Origin: Eutreptiella sp. 'Long Island Sound 2002'
Taxonomy: Eukaryota; Euglenozoa; Euglenophyceae; Eutreptiales; Eutreptiaceae
Assembly (NCBI GenBank): GCA_964036045.1
Contig: OZ038378.1
Coordinates: forward strand, 141,452,765-141,516,764
Direction of reading: 5' to 3'
Length of the DNA: 64,000 nucleotides
This document shows, piece after piece, positions 42,901 through 55,750 of this stretch; position 1 is the stretch's first letter, and each line of letters opens with the position of its first letter. The notes beneath the pieces are model-generated. The model had not been told where the DNA came from, made no database searches, and saw nothing but the letters and a program-made list of their open reading frames with translations. The position numbers were made by a program, and so were the translations under genes.

Positions 42901-45900
42901 CACCGCTGCAGAGCGGGGGGCAAAATCAGAAGTGGCCCACAAGTGGGCAAATTGGCTACCTCGCCCCTGCCGTATCGGGGATCCCCACCGCTGCAGAGCG
43001 GGGGGCAAAATCAGAAGTGGCCCACAAGTGGGCAAATTGGCTACCTCACCCCTGCCGTATCGGGGATCCCCACCGCTGCAGAGCGGGGGGCAAAATCAGA
43101 AGTGGCCCACAAGTGGGCGAAATGGCTACCTCATCCCTGCCGTATCGGGGATCCCCACCGCTGCAGAGCGGGGGGCAAAATCAGAAGTGGCCCACAAGTG
43201 GGCAAATTGGCTACCTCACCCCTGCCGTATCGGGGATCCCCACCGCTGCAGAGCGGGGGGCAAAATCAGAAGTGGCCCACAAGTGGGCGAAATGGCTACC
43301 TCACCCCTGCCGTATCGGGGATCCCCACCGCTGCAGAGCGGGGGGCAAAATCAGAAGTGGCCCACAAGTGGGCAAATTGGCTACCTCACCCCTGCCGTAT
43401 CGGGGATCCCCACCGCTGCAGAGCGGGGGGCAAAATCAGAAGTGGCCCACAAGTGGGCGAAATGGCTACCTCACCCCTGCCGTATCGGGGATCCCCACCG
43501 CTTCAGAGCGGGGGGCAAAATCAGAAGTGGCCCACAAGTGGGCAAATTGGCTACCTCACCCCTGCCGTATCGGGGGGCCCCACCGCTGCAGAGCGGGGGG
43601 CAAAGTCAGAAGTGGCCCACAAGTGGGCGAAATGGCTACCTCACCCCTGCCGTATCGGGGATCCCCACCGCTGCAGAGCGGGGGGCAAAATCAGAAGTGG
43701 CCCACAAGTGGGCAAATTGGCTACCTCACCCGTGCCGTATCGGGGATCCCCACCGCTGCAGAGCGGGGGGCAAAATCAGAAGTGGCCCACAAGTGGGCGA
43801 AATGGCTACCTCACCCCTGCCGTATCGGGGATCCCCACCGCTGCAGAGCGGGGGGCAAAATCAGAAGTGGCCCACAAGTGGGCAAATTGGCTACCTCGCC
43901 CCTGCCGTATCGGGGATCCCCACCGCTGCAGAGCGGGGGGCAAAATCAGAAGTGGCCCACAAGTGGGCAAATTGGCTACCTCACCCCTGCCGTATCGGGG
44001 ATCCCCACCGCTGCAGAGCGGGGGGCAAAATCAGAAGTGGCCCACAAGTGGGCGAAATGGCTACCTCACCCGTGCCGTATCGGGGATCCCCACCGCTGCA
44101 GAGCGGGGGGCAAAATCAGAAGTGGCCCACAAGTGGGCAAATTGGCTACCTCACCCCTGCCGTATCGGGGATCCCCACCGCTGCAGAGCGGGGGGCAAAA
44201 TCAGAAGTGGCCCACAAGTGGGCGAAATGGCTACCTCACCCCTGCCGTATCGGGGATCCCCACCGCTGCAGAGCGGGGGGCAAAATCAGAAGTGGCCCAC
44301 AAGTGGGCAAATTGGCTACCTCACCCCTGCCGTATCGGGGGGCCCCACCGCTGCAGAGCGGGGGGCAAAATCAGAAGTGGCCCACAAGTGGGCGAAATGG
44401 CTACCTCACCCCTGCCGTATCGGGGATCCCCACCGCTTCAGAGCGGGGGGCAAAATCAGAAGTGGCCCACAAGTGGGCAAATTGGCTACCTCACCCCTGC
44501 CGTATCGGGGGGCCCCACCGCTGCAGAGCGGGGGGCAAAGTCAGAAGTGGCCCACAAGTGGGCAAATTGGCTACCTCACCCCTGCCGTATCGGGGATCCC
44601 CACCGCTGCAGAGCGGGGGGCAAAATCAGAAGTGGCCCACAAGTGGGCAAATTGGCTACCTCACCCCTGCCGTATCGGGGATCCCCACCGCTTCAGAGCG
44701 GGGGGCAAAATCAGAAGTGGCCCACAAGTGGGCAAATTGGCTACCTCACCCCTGCCGTATTGGGGATCCCCACCGCTGCAGAGCGGGGGGCAAAATCAGA
44801 AGTGGCCCACAAGTGGGCAAATTGGCTACCTCACCCCTGCCGTATCGGGGATCCCCACCGCTGCAGAGCGGGGGGCAAAATCAGAAGTGGCCCACAAGTG
44901 GGCAAATTGGCTACCTCACCCGTGCCGTATCGGGGATCCCCACCGCTGCAGAGCGGGGGGCAAAATCAGAAGTGGCCCACAAGTGGGCGAAATGGCTACC
45001 TCACCCCTGCCGTATCGGGGATCCCCACCGCTGCAGAGCGGGGGGCAAAATCAGAAGTGGCCCACAAGTGGGCAAATTGGCTACCTCGCCCCTGCCGTAT
45101 CGGGGATCCCCACCGCTGCAGAGCGGGGGGCAAAATCAGAAGTGGCCCACAAGTGGGCAAATTGGCTACCTCACCCCTGCCGTATCGGGGATCCCCACCG
45201 CTGCAGAGCGGGGGGCAAAATCAGAAGTGGCCCACAAGTGGGCGAAATGGCTACCTCATCCCTGCCGTATCGGGGATCCCCACCGCTGCAGAGCGGGGGG
45301 CAAAATCAGAAGTGGCCCACAAGTGGGCAAATTGGCTACCTCACCCCTGCCGTATCGGGGATCCCCACCGCTGCAGAGCGGGGGGCAAAATCAGAAGTGG
45401 CCCACAAGTGGGCGAAATGGCTACCTCACCCCTGCCGTATCGGGGATCCCCACCGCTGCAGAGCGGGGGGCAAAATCAGAAGTGGCCCACAAGTGGGCAA
45501 ATTGGCTACCTCACCCCTGCCGTATCGGGGGGCCCCACCGCTGCAGAGCGGGGGGCAAAATCAGAAGTGGCCCACAAGTGGGCGAAATGGCTACCTCACC
45601 CCTGCCGTATCGGGGATCCCCACCGCTTCAGAGCGGGGGGCAAAATCAGAAGTGGCCCACAAGTGGGCAAATTGGCTACCTCACCCCTGCCGTATCGGGG
45701 GGCCCCACCGCTGCAGAGCGGGGGGCAAAGTCAGAAGTGGCCCACAAGTGGGCAAATTGGCTACCTCACCCCTGCCGTATCGGGGATCCCCACCGCTGCA
45801 GAGCGGGGGGCAAAATCAGAAGTGGCCCACAAGTGGGCAAATTGGCTACCTCACCCCTGCCGTATCGGGGATCCCCACCGCTGCAGAGCGGGGGGCAAAA

Positions 45901-48900
45901 TCAGAAGTGGCCCACAAGTGGGCAAATTGGCTACCTCACCCCTGCCGTATCGGGGGGCCCCACCGCTGCAGAGCGGGGGGCAAAATCAGAAGTGGCCCAC
46001 AAGTGGGCGAAATGGCTACCTCACCCCTGCCGTATCGGGGATCCCCACCGCTTCAGAGCGGGGGGCAAAATCAGAAGTGGCCCACAAGTGGGCAAATTGG
46101 CTACCTCACCCCTGCCGTATCGGGGGGCCCCACCGCTGCAGAGCGGGGGGCAAAGTCAGAAGTGGCCCACAAGTGGGCAAATTGGCTACCTCACCCCTGC
46201 CGTATCGGGGATCCCCACCGCTGCAGAGCGGGGGGCAAAATCAGAAGTGGCCCACAAGTGGGCAAATTGGCTACCTCACCCCTGCCGTATCGGGGATCCC
46301 CACCGCTTCAGAGCGGGGGGCAAAATCAGAAGTGGCCCACAAGTGGGCAAATTGGCTACCTCACCCCTGCCGTATTGGGGATCCCCACCGCTGCAGAGCG
46401 GGGGGCAAAATCAGAAGTGGCCCACAAGTGGGCAAATTGGCTACCTCGCCCCTGCCGTATCGGGGATCCCCACCGCTGCAGAGCGGGGGGCAAAATCAGA
46501 AGTGGCCCACAAGTGGGCAAATTGGCTACCTCACCCGTGCCGTATCGGGGATCCCCACCGCTGCAGAGCGGGGGGCAAAATCAGAAGTGGCCCACAAGTG
46601 GGCGAAATGGCTACCTCACCCCTGCCGTATCGGGGATCCCCACCGCTGCAGAGCGGGGGGCAAAATCAGAAGTGGCCCACAAGTGGGCAAATTGGCTACC
46701 TCGCCCCTGCCGTATCGGGGATCCCCACCGCTGCAGAGCGGGGGGCAAAATCAGAAGTGGCCCACAAGTGGGCAAATTGGCTACCTCACCCCTGCCGTAT
46801 CGGGGATCCCCACCGCTTCAGAGCGGGGGGCAAAATCAGAAGTGGCCCACAAGTGGGCGAAATGGCTACCTCACCCCTGCCGTATCGGGGATCCCCACCG
46901 CTGCAGAGCGGGGGGCAAAATCAGAAGTGGCCCACAAGTGGGCAAATTGGCTACCTCACCCGTGCCGTATCGGGGATCCCCACCGCTGCAGAGCGGGGGG
47001 CAAAATCAGAAGTGGCCCACAAGTGGGCAAATTGGCTACCTCATCCCTGCCGTATCGGGGATCCCCACCGCTGCAGAGCGGGGGGCAAAATCAGAAGTGG
47101 CCCACAAGTGGGCGAAATGGCTACCTCATCCCTGCCGTATTGGGGATCCCCACCGCTTCAGTGCGGGGGGCAAAATCAGAAGTGGCCCACAAGTGGGCAA
47201 ATTGGCTACCTCACCCCTGCCGTATCGGGGATCCCCACCGCTGCAGAGCGGGGGGCAAAATCAGAAGTGGCCCACAAGTGGGCGAAATGGCTACCTCACC
47301 CCTGCCGTATCGGGGATCCCCACCGCTGCAGAGCGGGGGGCAAAATCAGAAGTGGCCCACAAGTGGGCAAATTGGGTACCTCACCCCTGCCGTATCGGGG
47401 ATCCCCACCGCTGCAGAGCGGGGGGCAAAATCAGAAGTGGCCCACAAGTGGGCGAAATGGCTACCTCACCCCTGCCGTATCGGGGATCCCCACCGCTGCA
47501 GTGCGGGGGGCAAAATCAGAAGTGGCCCACAAGTGGGCAAATTGGCTACCTCACCCCTGCCGTATCGGGGATCCCCACCGCTGCAGAGCGGGGGGCAAAA
47601 TCAGAAGTGGCCCACAAGTGGGCAAATTGGCTACCTCAACATTGCCGTATCGGGGATCCCCACCGCTGCAGAGCGGGGGGCAAAATCAGAAGTGGCCCAC
47701 AAGTTGGCGAAATGGCTACCTCACCCCTGCCGTATCGGGGATCCCCACCGCTTCAGAGCGGGGGGCAAAATCAGAAGTGGCCCACAAGTGGGCAAATTGG
47801 CTACCTCACCCCTGCCGTATCGGGGGGCCCCACCACTTCAGAGCGGGGGGCAAAAACAGAAGTGGCCCACAAGTGGGCAAATTGGCTACCTCACCCGTGC
47901 CGTATCAGGGATCCCCACCGCTGCAGAGCGGGGGGCAAAATCAGAAGTGGCCCACAAGTGGGCAAATTGGCTACCTCACCCCTGCCGTATCGGGGATCCC
48001 CACCGCTTCAGAGCGGGGGGCAAAATCAGAAGTGGCCCACAAGTGGGCAAATTGGCTACCTCACCCCTGCCGTATCGGGGATCCCCACCGCTGCAGAGCG
48101 GGGGGCAAAATCAGAAGTGGCCCACAAGTGGGCAAATTGGCTACCTCAACCCTGCCGTATCGGGGATCCCCACCGCTGCAGAGCGGGGGGCAAAATCAGA
48201 AGTGGCCCACAAGTGGGCAAATTGACTACCTCACCCCTGCCGTATCGGGGATCCCCACCGCTGCAGAGCGGGGGGCAAAATCAGAAGTGGCCCACAAGTG
48301 GGCAAATTGGCTACCTCACCCCTGCCGTATCGGGGATCCCCACCGCTGCAGAGCGGGGGGCAAAATCAGAAGTGGCCCACAAGTGGGCGAAATGGCTACC
48401 TCACCCCTGCCGTATCGGGGATCCCCACCGCTTCAGAGCGGGGGGCAAAATCAGAAGTGGCCCACAAGTGGGCAAATTGGCTACCTCACCCCTGCCGTAT
48501 CGGGGGGCCCCACCACTTCAGAGCGGGGGGCAAAAACAGAAGTGGCCCACAAGTGGGCAAATTGGCTACCTCACCCGTGCCGTATCAGGGATCCCCACCG
48601 CTGCAGAGCGGGGGGCAAAATCAGAAGTGGCCCACAAGTGGGCAAATTGGCTACCTCACCCCTGCCGTATCGGGGATCCCCACCGCTTCAGAGCGGGGGG
48701 CAAAATCAGAAGTGGCCCACAAGTGGGCAAATTGGCTACCTCACCCCTGCCGTATCGGGGATCCCCACCGCTGCAGAGCGGGGGGCAAAATCAGAAGTGG
48801 CCCACAAGTGGGCAAATTGGCTACCTCAACCCTGCCGTATCGGGGATCCCCACCGCTGCAGAGCGGGGGGCAAAATCAGAAGTGGCCCACAAGTGGGCAA

Positions 48901-51435
48901 ATTGACTACCTCACCCCTGCCGTATCGGGGATCCCCACCGCTGCAGAGCGGGGGGCAAAATCAGAAGTGGCCCACAAGTGGGCAAATTGGCTACCTCACC
49001 CCTGCCGTATCGGGGATCCCCACCGCTGCAGAGCGGGGGGCAAAATCAGAAGTGGCCCACAAGTGGGCGAAATGGCTACCTCACCCCTGCCGTATCGGGG
49101 ATCCCCACCGCTGCAGAGCGGGGGGCAAAATCAGAAGTGGCCCACAAGTGGGCAAATTGGCTACCTCACCCCTGCCGTATCGGGGATCCCCACCGCTGCA
49201 GAGCGGGGGGCAAAATCAGAAGTGGCCCACAAGTGGGCGAAATGGCTACCTCACCCTTGCCGTATCGGGGATCCCCACCGCTACAGAGCGGGGGGCAAAA
49301 TCAGAAGTGGCCCACAAGTGGGCAAATTGGCTACCTCACCCCTGCCGTATCGGGGATCCCCACCGCTGCAGAGCGGGGGGCAAAATCAGAAGTGGCCCAC
49401 AAGTGGGCGAAATGGCTACCTCACCCCTGCCGTATCGGGGATCCCCACCGCTTCAGAGCGGGGGGCAAAATCAGAAGTGGCCCACAAGTGGGCAAATTGG
49501 CTACCTCACCCCTGCCGTATCGGGGATCCCCACCGCTGCAGAGCGGGGGGCAAAATCAGAAGTGGCCCACAAGTGGGCGAAATGGCTACCTCACCCCTGC
49601 CGTATCGGGGATCCCCACCGCTTCAGAGCGGGGGGCAAAATCAGAAGTGGCCCACAAGTGGGCAAATTGGCTACCTCACCCGTGCCGTATCGGGGATCCC
49701 CACCGCTGCAGAGCGGGGGGCAAAATCAGAAGTGGCCCACAAGTGGGCAAATTGGCTACCTCACCCCTGCCGTATCGGGGATCCCCACCGCTGCAGAGCG
49801 GGGGGCAAAATCAGAAGTGGCCCACAAGTGGGCAAATTGGCTACCTCACCCCTGCCGTATCGGGGATCCCCACCGCTTCAGAGCGGGGGGCAAAATCAGA
49901 AGTGGCCCACAAGTGGGCAAATTGGCTACCTCACCCCTGCCGTATCGGGGATCCCCACCGCTGCAGAGCGGGGGGCAAAATCAGAAGTGGCCCACAAGTG
50001 GGCAAATTGGCTACCTCACCCCTGCCGTATCGGGGATCCCCACCGCTGCAGAGCGGGGGGCAAAATCAGAAGTGGCCCACAAGTGGGCAAATTGGCTACC
50101 TCACCCCTGCCGTATCGGGGATCCCCACCGCTGCAGAGCGGGGGGCAAAATCAGAAGTGGCCCACAAGTGGGCAAATTGACTACCTCACCCCTGCCGTAT
50201 CGGGGATCCCCACCGCTTCAGAGCGGGGGGCAAAATCAGAAGTGGCCCACAAGTGGGCAAATTGGCTACCTCACCCCTGCCGTATCGGGGATCCCCACCG
50301 CTGCAGAGCGGGGGGCAAAATCAGAAGTGGCCCACAAGTGGGCGAAATGGCTACCTCACCCCTGCCGTATCGGGGATCCCCACCGCTGCAGAGCGGGGGG
50401 CAAAATCAGAAGTGGCCCACAAGTGGGCAAATTGGCTACCTCACCCCTGCCGTATCGGGGATCCCCACCGCTGCAGAGCGGGGGGCAAAATCAGAAGTGG
50501 CCCACAAGTGGGCGAAATGGCTACCTCACCCTTGCCGTATCGGGGATCCCCACCGCTGCAGAGCGGGGGGCAAAATCAGAAGTGGCCCACAAGTGGGCAA
50601 ATTGGCTACCTCACCCCTGCCGTATCGGGGATCCCCACCGCTGCAGAGCGGGGGGCAAAATCAGAAGTGGCCCACAAGTGGGCGAAATGGCTACCTCACC
50701 CCTGCCGTATCGGGGATCCCCACCGCTGCAGAGCGGGGGGCAAAATCAGAAGTGGCCCACAAGTGGGCAAATTGGCTACCTCACCCCTGCCGTATCGGGG
50801 ATCCCCACCGCTGCAGAGCGGGGGGCAAAATCAGAAGTGGCCCACAAGTGGGCGAAATGGCTACCTCACCCCTGCCGTATCGGGGATCCCCACCGCTTCA
50901 GAGCGGGGGGCAAAATCAGAAGTGGCCCACAAGTGGGCAAATTGGCTACCTCACCCGTGCCGTATCGGGGATCCCCACCGCTGCAGAGCGGGGGGCAAAA
51001 TCAGAAGTGGCCCACAAGTGGGCAAATTGGCTACCTCACCCCTGCCGTATCGGGGATCCCCACCGCTGCAGAGCGGGGGGCAAAATCAGAAGTGGCCCAC
51101 AAGTGGGCAAATTGGCTACCTCACCCCTGCCGTATCGGGGATCCCCACCGCTTCAGAGCGGGGGGCAAAATCAGAAGTGGCCCACAAGTGGGCAAATTGG
51201 CTACCTCACCCCTGCCGTATCGGGGATCCCCACCGCTGCAGAGCGGGGGGCAAAATCAGAAGTGGCCCACAAGTGGGCAAATTGGCTACCTCACCCCTGC
51301 CGTATCGGGGATCCCCACCGCTTCAGAGCGGGGGGCAAAATCAGAAGTGGCCCACAAGTGGGCAAATTGGCTACCTCACCCCTGCCGTATCGGGGATCCC
51401 CACCGCTTCAGAGCGGGGGGCAAAATCAGAAGTGG
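39899..51435 (+). repeat. 85-bp satellite array, 136 copies
   Basis: The unit reads GCAAATTGGCTACCTCACCC, CTGCCGTATCGGGGATCCCC, ACCGCTGCAGAGCGGGGGGC, then AAAATCAGAAGTGGCCCACA and AGTGG. The CGTAT landmark is at 39911 in the first copy and 51386 in the last: 11,475 bp, exactly 135 periods, so no net indel across the array. Recurrent variants are CTGCAG/CTTCAG, GGATCCC/GGGGCCC, GCAAATT/GCGAAAT, CCCCTG/CCCGTG, ACCCC/GCCCC/ATCCC and AAAATC/AAAGTC. Higher-order duplications of 2,125 and 680 bp are visible. The unit has no stop in any plus frame and 85 is not a multiple of three, so one frame runs through all three phases and stays open for about 4,000 codons. Confidence 0.99.
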
Positions 51436-51600
51436 TGCCCAAAAGAGGGGCTGTCCTTAAGGGCTGTCCTTAACAAAAAAAAAAATCTCGTCCCGAAAGG
51501 ACGGCCCTGTGCACGGGTGGGGAATGGTCTAAAAAAAAATGCCCGGCGCGCTAATACTCCCCCTCTAGAGACTCAACGGATAGGTCAGCTTAATCGTTGA
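51436..51600 (+). other. Satellite tail: duplicated GGCTGTCCTTAA, poly-A, stem-loop
   Basis: Right after the last monomer come two copies of GGGCTGTCCTTAA, an A11 run, then CGTCCCGAAAGGACG (5-bp stem, 5-base loop). GCCCGGCGCGCTA follows at 51541. The first parts match the sequence after the 104-bp relatives at 38.57-38.60 kb, and the 13-mer matches 38026-38038, so the two satellite loci share flanks. Confidence 0.6.
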
Positions 51601-54600
51601 GCCCCATTCGTGCATTCAAGATACACAGTGCCCCATTGGCCTTTGCGAAACACTCACCAAGGTTTACGGACATGAGTATGTTGTGCTACAAGCCTCTGTC
51701 ACAATAACACACAAGCAAAGGCATTGTAGTGCATACGAGATGCACAGCGAGCAGCCCACATCCTAGATTGCTCATCCCCCCCGAACTGCACCAGTGCAAA
51801 CCAATGCCGCCCTTCGGCCCCCAAAAGGGGGACCTTCGGGCGAAAATTGTAGCGTACCTCAATGTGAGGTCTGTGCTGTTTCTTATCCCAGAGGGTGTGT
51901 GGATCAGCACTTTGTGCTGCAATGAGGCGCCAGTATCATTGCCCCACAACGCCAGAGCTTACCTGCAACCGCTAAAACTTTGTGGTGCATCTCAAATGTG
52001 AAGGGCTGGAAGAATGCTTCATGGGATACCCGACAACAACAACAAGAGCGGGCAGATCCCCGCTCCTTTCAATGTAAGGAGCGGCGCCTACTACCAGAAT
52101 CCTGAAAACTGGGGTTCAGGGGTGAACCACAAACTCCAAAAAAAAATACATGGTTCATTTTTCCGGCGCATGCGATTTTTAACCCGAAAAGTCAATTGTG
52201 GCAATATTGTTCTGACGTAGCCACCAGGCACGGCAGGTGCTTTGTGCGCGCAGGATATTACCCCGTCTCAAGTCTGGTACCTGAGGTCTTGTGTCCTTGT
52301 AGACTGGGGTGCTCTGATGGGCTGTATGCTCCCCGTTGTTTGAGCACTTGGCTTCTTTATTTGGCACGGTGTCTCAGCTGCTCTGCACTATCTCACAACT
52401 TTAATGTCACTATCCAAAATGCTGCGCACATGAGACCAGTTTCCAGCGAAAGAATATGTTGCGTCCAGACCTTGGCATCCACAGTGCTGACTGACTGAGC
52501 AAGGTCGCCAAATGACAGGCCCAGAGGCACAAATTGACACTGGTATAATGCAAGAAATGGGGCATTGAATCAGCCACAATGGAAAAATAACTTCAGCAAA
52601 CATCGGATCATCATAGGCAAACATCGCTTTTTAATGGCACGGGTTCTAACCAGGCGTTTGGAATGTTGCAACTTGAAAGAGCTAGTGGTGCCCTCATCTC
52701 AAGCTCCGTGGAAATGTTGATAAAAATTGGAACACATTCCCTCGTGCTCATTGAGAGCCACTGTTCGCGGAGGAACACAGACAAAACTCGTGATAGAATC
52801 AAATCTGCTCTCCTCAGTAACAGTGTCAATTCCGTTAGGCCACATGACACTGAAGCAGACAATCCACGGCTCAATCCACTTCACTTGTCCTTGTCCCAAT
52901 AGCAGCACCCTCAACTCCACCACTAACCACTTGGGACCCCCGTTCACCGAAACACAACACAGCAGGACGGGATAGAGGTTGCTACAAGCTGCAAAGAGGG
53001 CGGTCAATATCAGGCAAACCGATGCCCTGGGTCAGACAAACAGGTGAGAGGCATCGGATATATAACACGTCGGGGTAAAAGAAAGCCACGGGCTGGGCAG
53101 GTTTGCATCGGAGCGGGACTGGCCAAAACCAAAAACACATGAACCTTTCGGTCCATCAAACTGGTACGACTCCCTCCCGGACTCGAAGCGCCCAACAGAC
53201 CCCCATTGCAAACAGCAGTAGGTCAAAAAACGGCTCACGATCGACCGTCTTGGGGTAATGCCAACTGCCTTCGATGAACCCATGTCTGCTGACGATCGAC
53301 CACAGCAATCGAGGGTTGACCACCAGCGGTTGACCGGAAACCGTCAGCGCTCAACAATCAGTCGCGACCCGAGGTGCTGGACTTCCCGTTGATGGGAGAA
53401 ATGCATCTTGTCTTTGGCTAGCCCTGGTGCAGAAACCTGGCATCAGGGGTTGCTGTAAGAGGGGGGCGGGGTCCCTGCTAACTCGTCGTCCAGCCGAACC
53501 ATTACTTTCCCCACATACTGGCGAACTAGGCCACAAGGACACGCCCACAGACCAACTAAAGCTACCTAACATTTCCCCATGAAGCTCAGATTGCTCAGCT
53601 TTGCCGTTCGACCTCATATGGGCACAGGCCGCAGACAATCAATCTGCAGCACTGGCCTTAATACCCTGACGGTTCCTCGACCAGGTACAACCCGGTGTTC
53701 TGATGATCTTGTCCCCCCCCCCCCCCCGCCCAGGAACCAGCAATGTTTGGCCGCGTAACCAGCAGGTGCTTCCTGATTTCAACCCAACTTGTACCCGTGT
53801 AACTAGGGGGTGGTTCTTGCGCACAACCATCAGGAGCCCCATACCGTAAGCCACCACAAATGGGCCACCACAAAAAGCTGATACTACAGATAGCTACCAC
53901 CGGGGCACCGGGTCGATGGAATAAAGGGTCGGAGATCCGTTGACCTGCTGTCTCCATACCATCATCCCGCCGAACAAAACTGCATGGAGCTTGCCCATTT
54001 CCCGGGCGATTGTATCCGGATGTGGTTGCCTTCTTCTGATGTCACGTAGTCCAAGATGTGAACGAGTGTTTCATTGTTATTGGGCACCAACAGTCTGTTG
54101 GCGCCCGACACTGGACCCGAAGCTGAACGTAGAAATATTCTGAACTCGCTCTTCAGCTTTTCACCGCGGTCTGCAACCGCGACGGCCCACGGCCTACAGC
54201 CTCACTGTGTGGGACTCGTGTGCCAACCCCCACTCCCCCTACTGCTGCAACAGCCGAGCCCCAATCAAGAATACTGGCTCCCCCAAAGCGATACCGCACA
54301 TCCAAGAAAGCCCACAGAAGATACTACATGCCTAAGGAGGGACAATAGACCAATGCGCTGTGCGTGAAAGGGGTGAGGGGACCCACAACCACGAGCAGCC
54401 CTTTCGCGGTAAGGTTGGAAACTCCTTCACGGAAAGCACATCACGGCGATTTTTCATGGACAGACAATGTCGGGGAAGGTTATGGTCATTATTGTGCGAC
54501 GGGTCATTGATTGGGAGATCAAGGATGTGTTGATTGGACTGAAAATGTATGCTTCTAGTCTCAATGCCAGTTTTCCGCCCGCCAACTCATGCAACTGCGA

Positions 54601-55750
54601 GCAAAAGTGACCACCCATTCCGACCACCAATCACCGCTTTTGTGGTCGCTTGTCAGATCCCCTTTCAGAGTCCTCCACTTGAAGCCGGGGCGGACGTTAC
54701 ATGCTGCGCTCGGCCCACAGAGCCCAGCCACAACGTCCGTCCGTCCGTCCGTCCGGGTTTGGAGGCAAGCTGAGGGTGAGGAGCAGCTGATGGCAATGTG
54801 CGAAAATGTGTGGTGATGGAGGCGTTCTACGATCACCAACTCTGCAACATAAGGCAGCCTTTGCACCAAGGCTCAAACGACCTCGAAGCAAACCTCAAAC
54901 ACACTTGAACCACCTCCAACCCAACCTCGGACCGCCCGAAAAAAGAATCGGCGAACTGCGATTTGAGGCACAACCGTTGGGCTGTTGCCGAGAAGGAGGG
55001 AATTCTGCGTGACTGGGTGCGCCTATCTATCGATTGCTTTGTCTCCTTCCTCTTCAGTGGTGCTGACCCAGTGGTGCTTGTGGGATCTTCTGCGCCCTTT
55101 CGACCCCATTTTTTTGCTATGCCAATCATCCACGTAGTCGGCCGTCCCCAACGCAAGCGGAGTCGCATGTGTGTTCCGTTGCTGCTTCAAAGGCACTTCT
55201 CCGGGCTTCATCTTGGCGTCCCATTTCATTTGTCGGATCGCTGCAAAGAGAGAGGCACCACGCTCAAGCCCATCATCCACTTGCATTCTTGAAGTGCCGG
55301 TTACGGAATGCGCAAATGATCTTGGGAGAAGGAGGAGCGATCTTGGGAGGGTGTTTTCACAGTGAAACGGTCGCACTATTTGTCATATCCGATTGTGACG
55401 ACTGCTCGTAGCCGTGGTCCCACGGACTACGGACTCGCGGACTACAAGTGCGAGATGGGCCACTCCGCTTGATCTTGTGCTGGTGAGAAGGATGTGCATG
55501 CACGCGTGGTGTTAAGATGAGTTGAGAAGCACAATGTGGAGGCAAATGGAGGTCTCGCCTTCAGGCACTGAATGGAGATTAGACGTCCGCGGCAATGCGG
55601 GGACCGATTGTAATGGTCTTTCTTGCGGCCCTCGTTGCACACACTACCCCACCTAAAGCCGAGCACTCACGCAATACCAACTAAGTTTTGCTGCTTGGCA
55701 TCGGCGGCCGCCATTTGTATCATCATCTCGGATGTTCCGAACTTATCGGC
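51601..55750. other. No confident gene
   Basis: Short ORFs on both strands. The minus frames at about 53.0-52.7 kb (KWLVVELRVLLLGQGQVKWI), 53.96-53.66 kb and 55.38-55.02 kb (GASLFAAIRQMKWDAKMKPG) look like protein debris without a recognised domain. A C16 run (53705-53720) and a (CCGT)4 tract (about 54739-54756) are present. No RNA gene seen. Confidence 0.4.

Noticed and set aside
39353-51460. Giant plus-strand ORFs of 4,035, 2,727, 2,440 and 1,100 codons
   Set aside because: They are produced by a stop-free 85-bp tandem unit read through successive phases. All three frames are open at once and variants show no codon bias.
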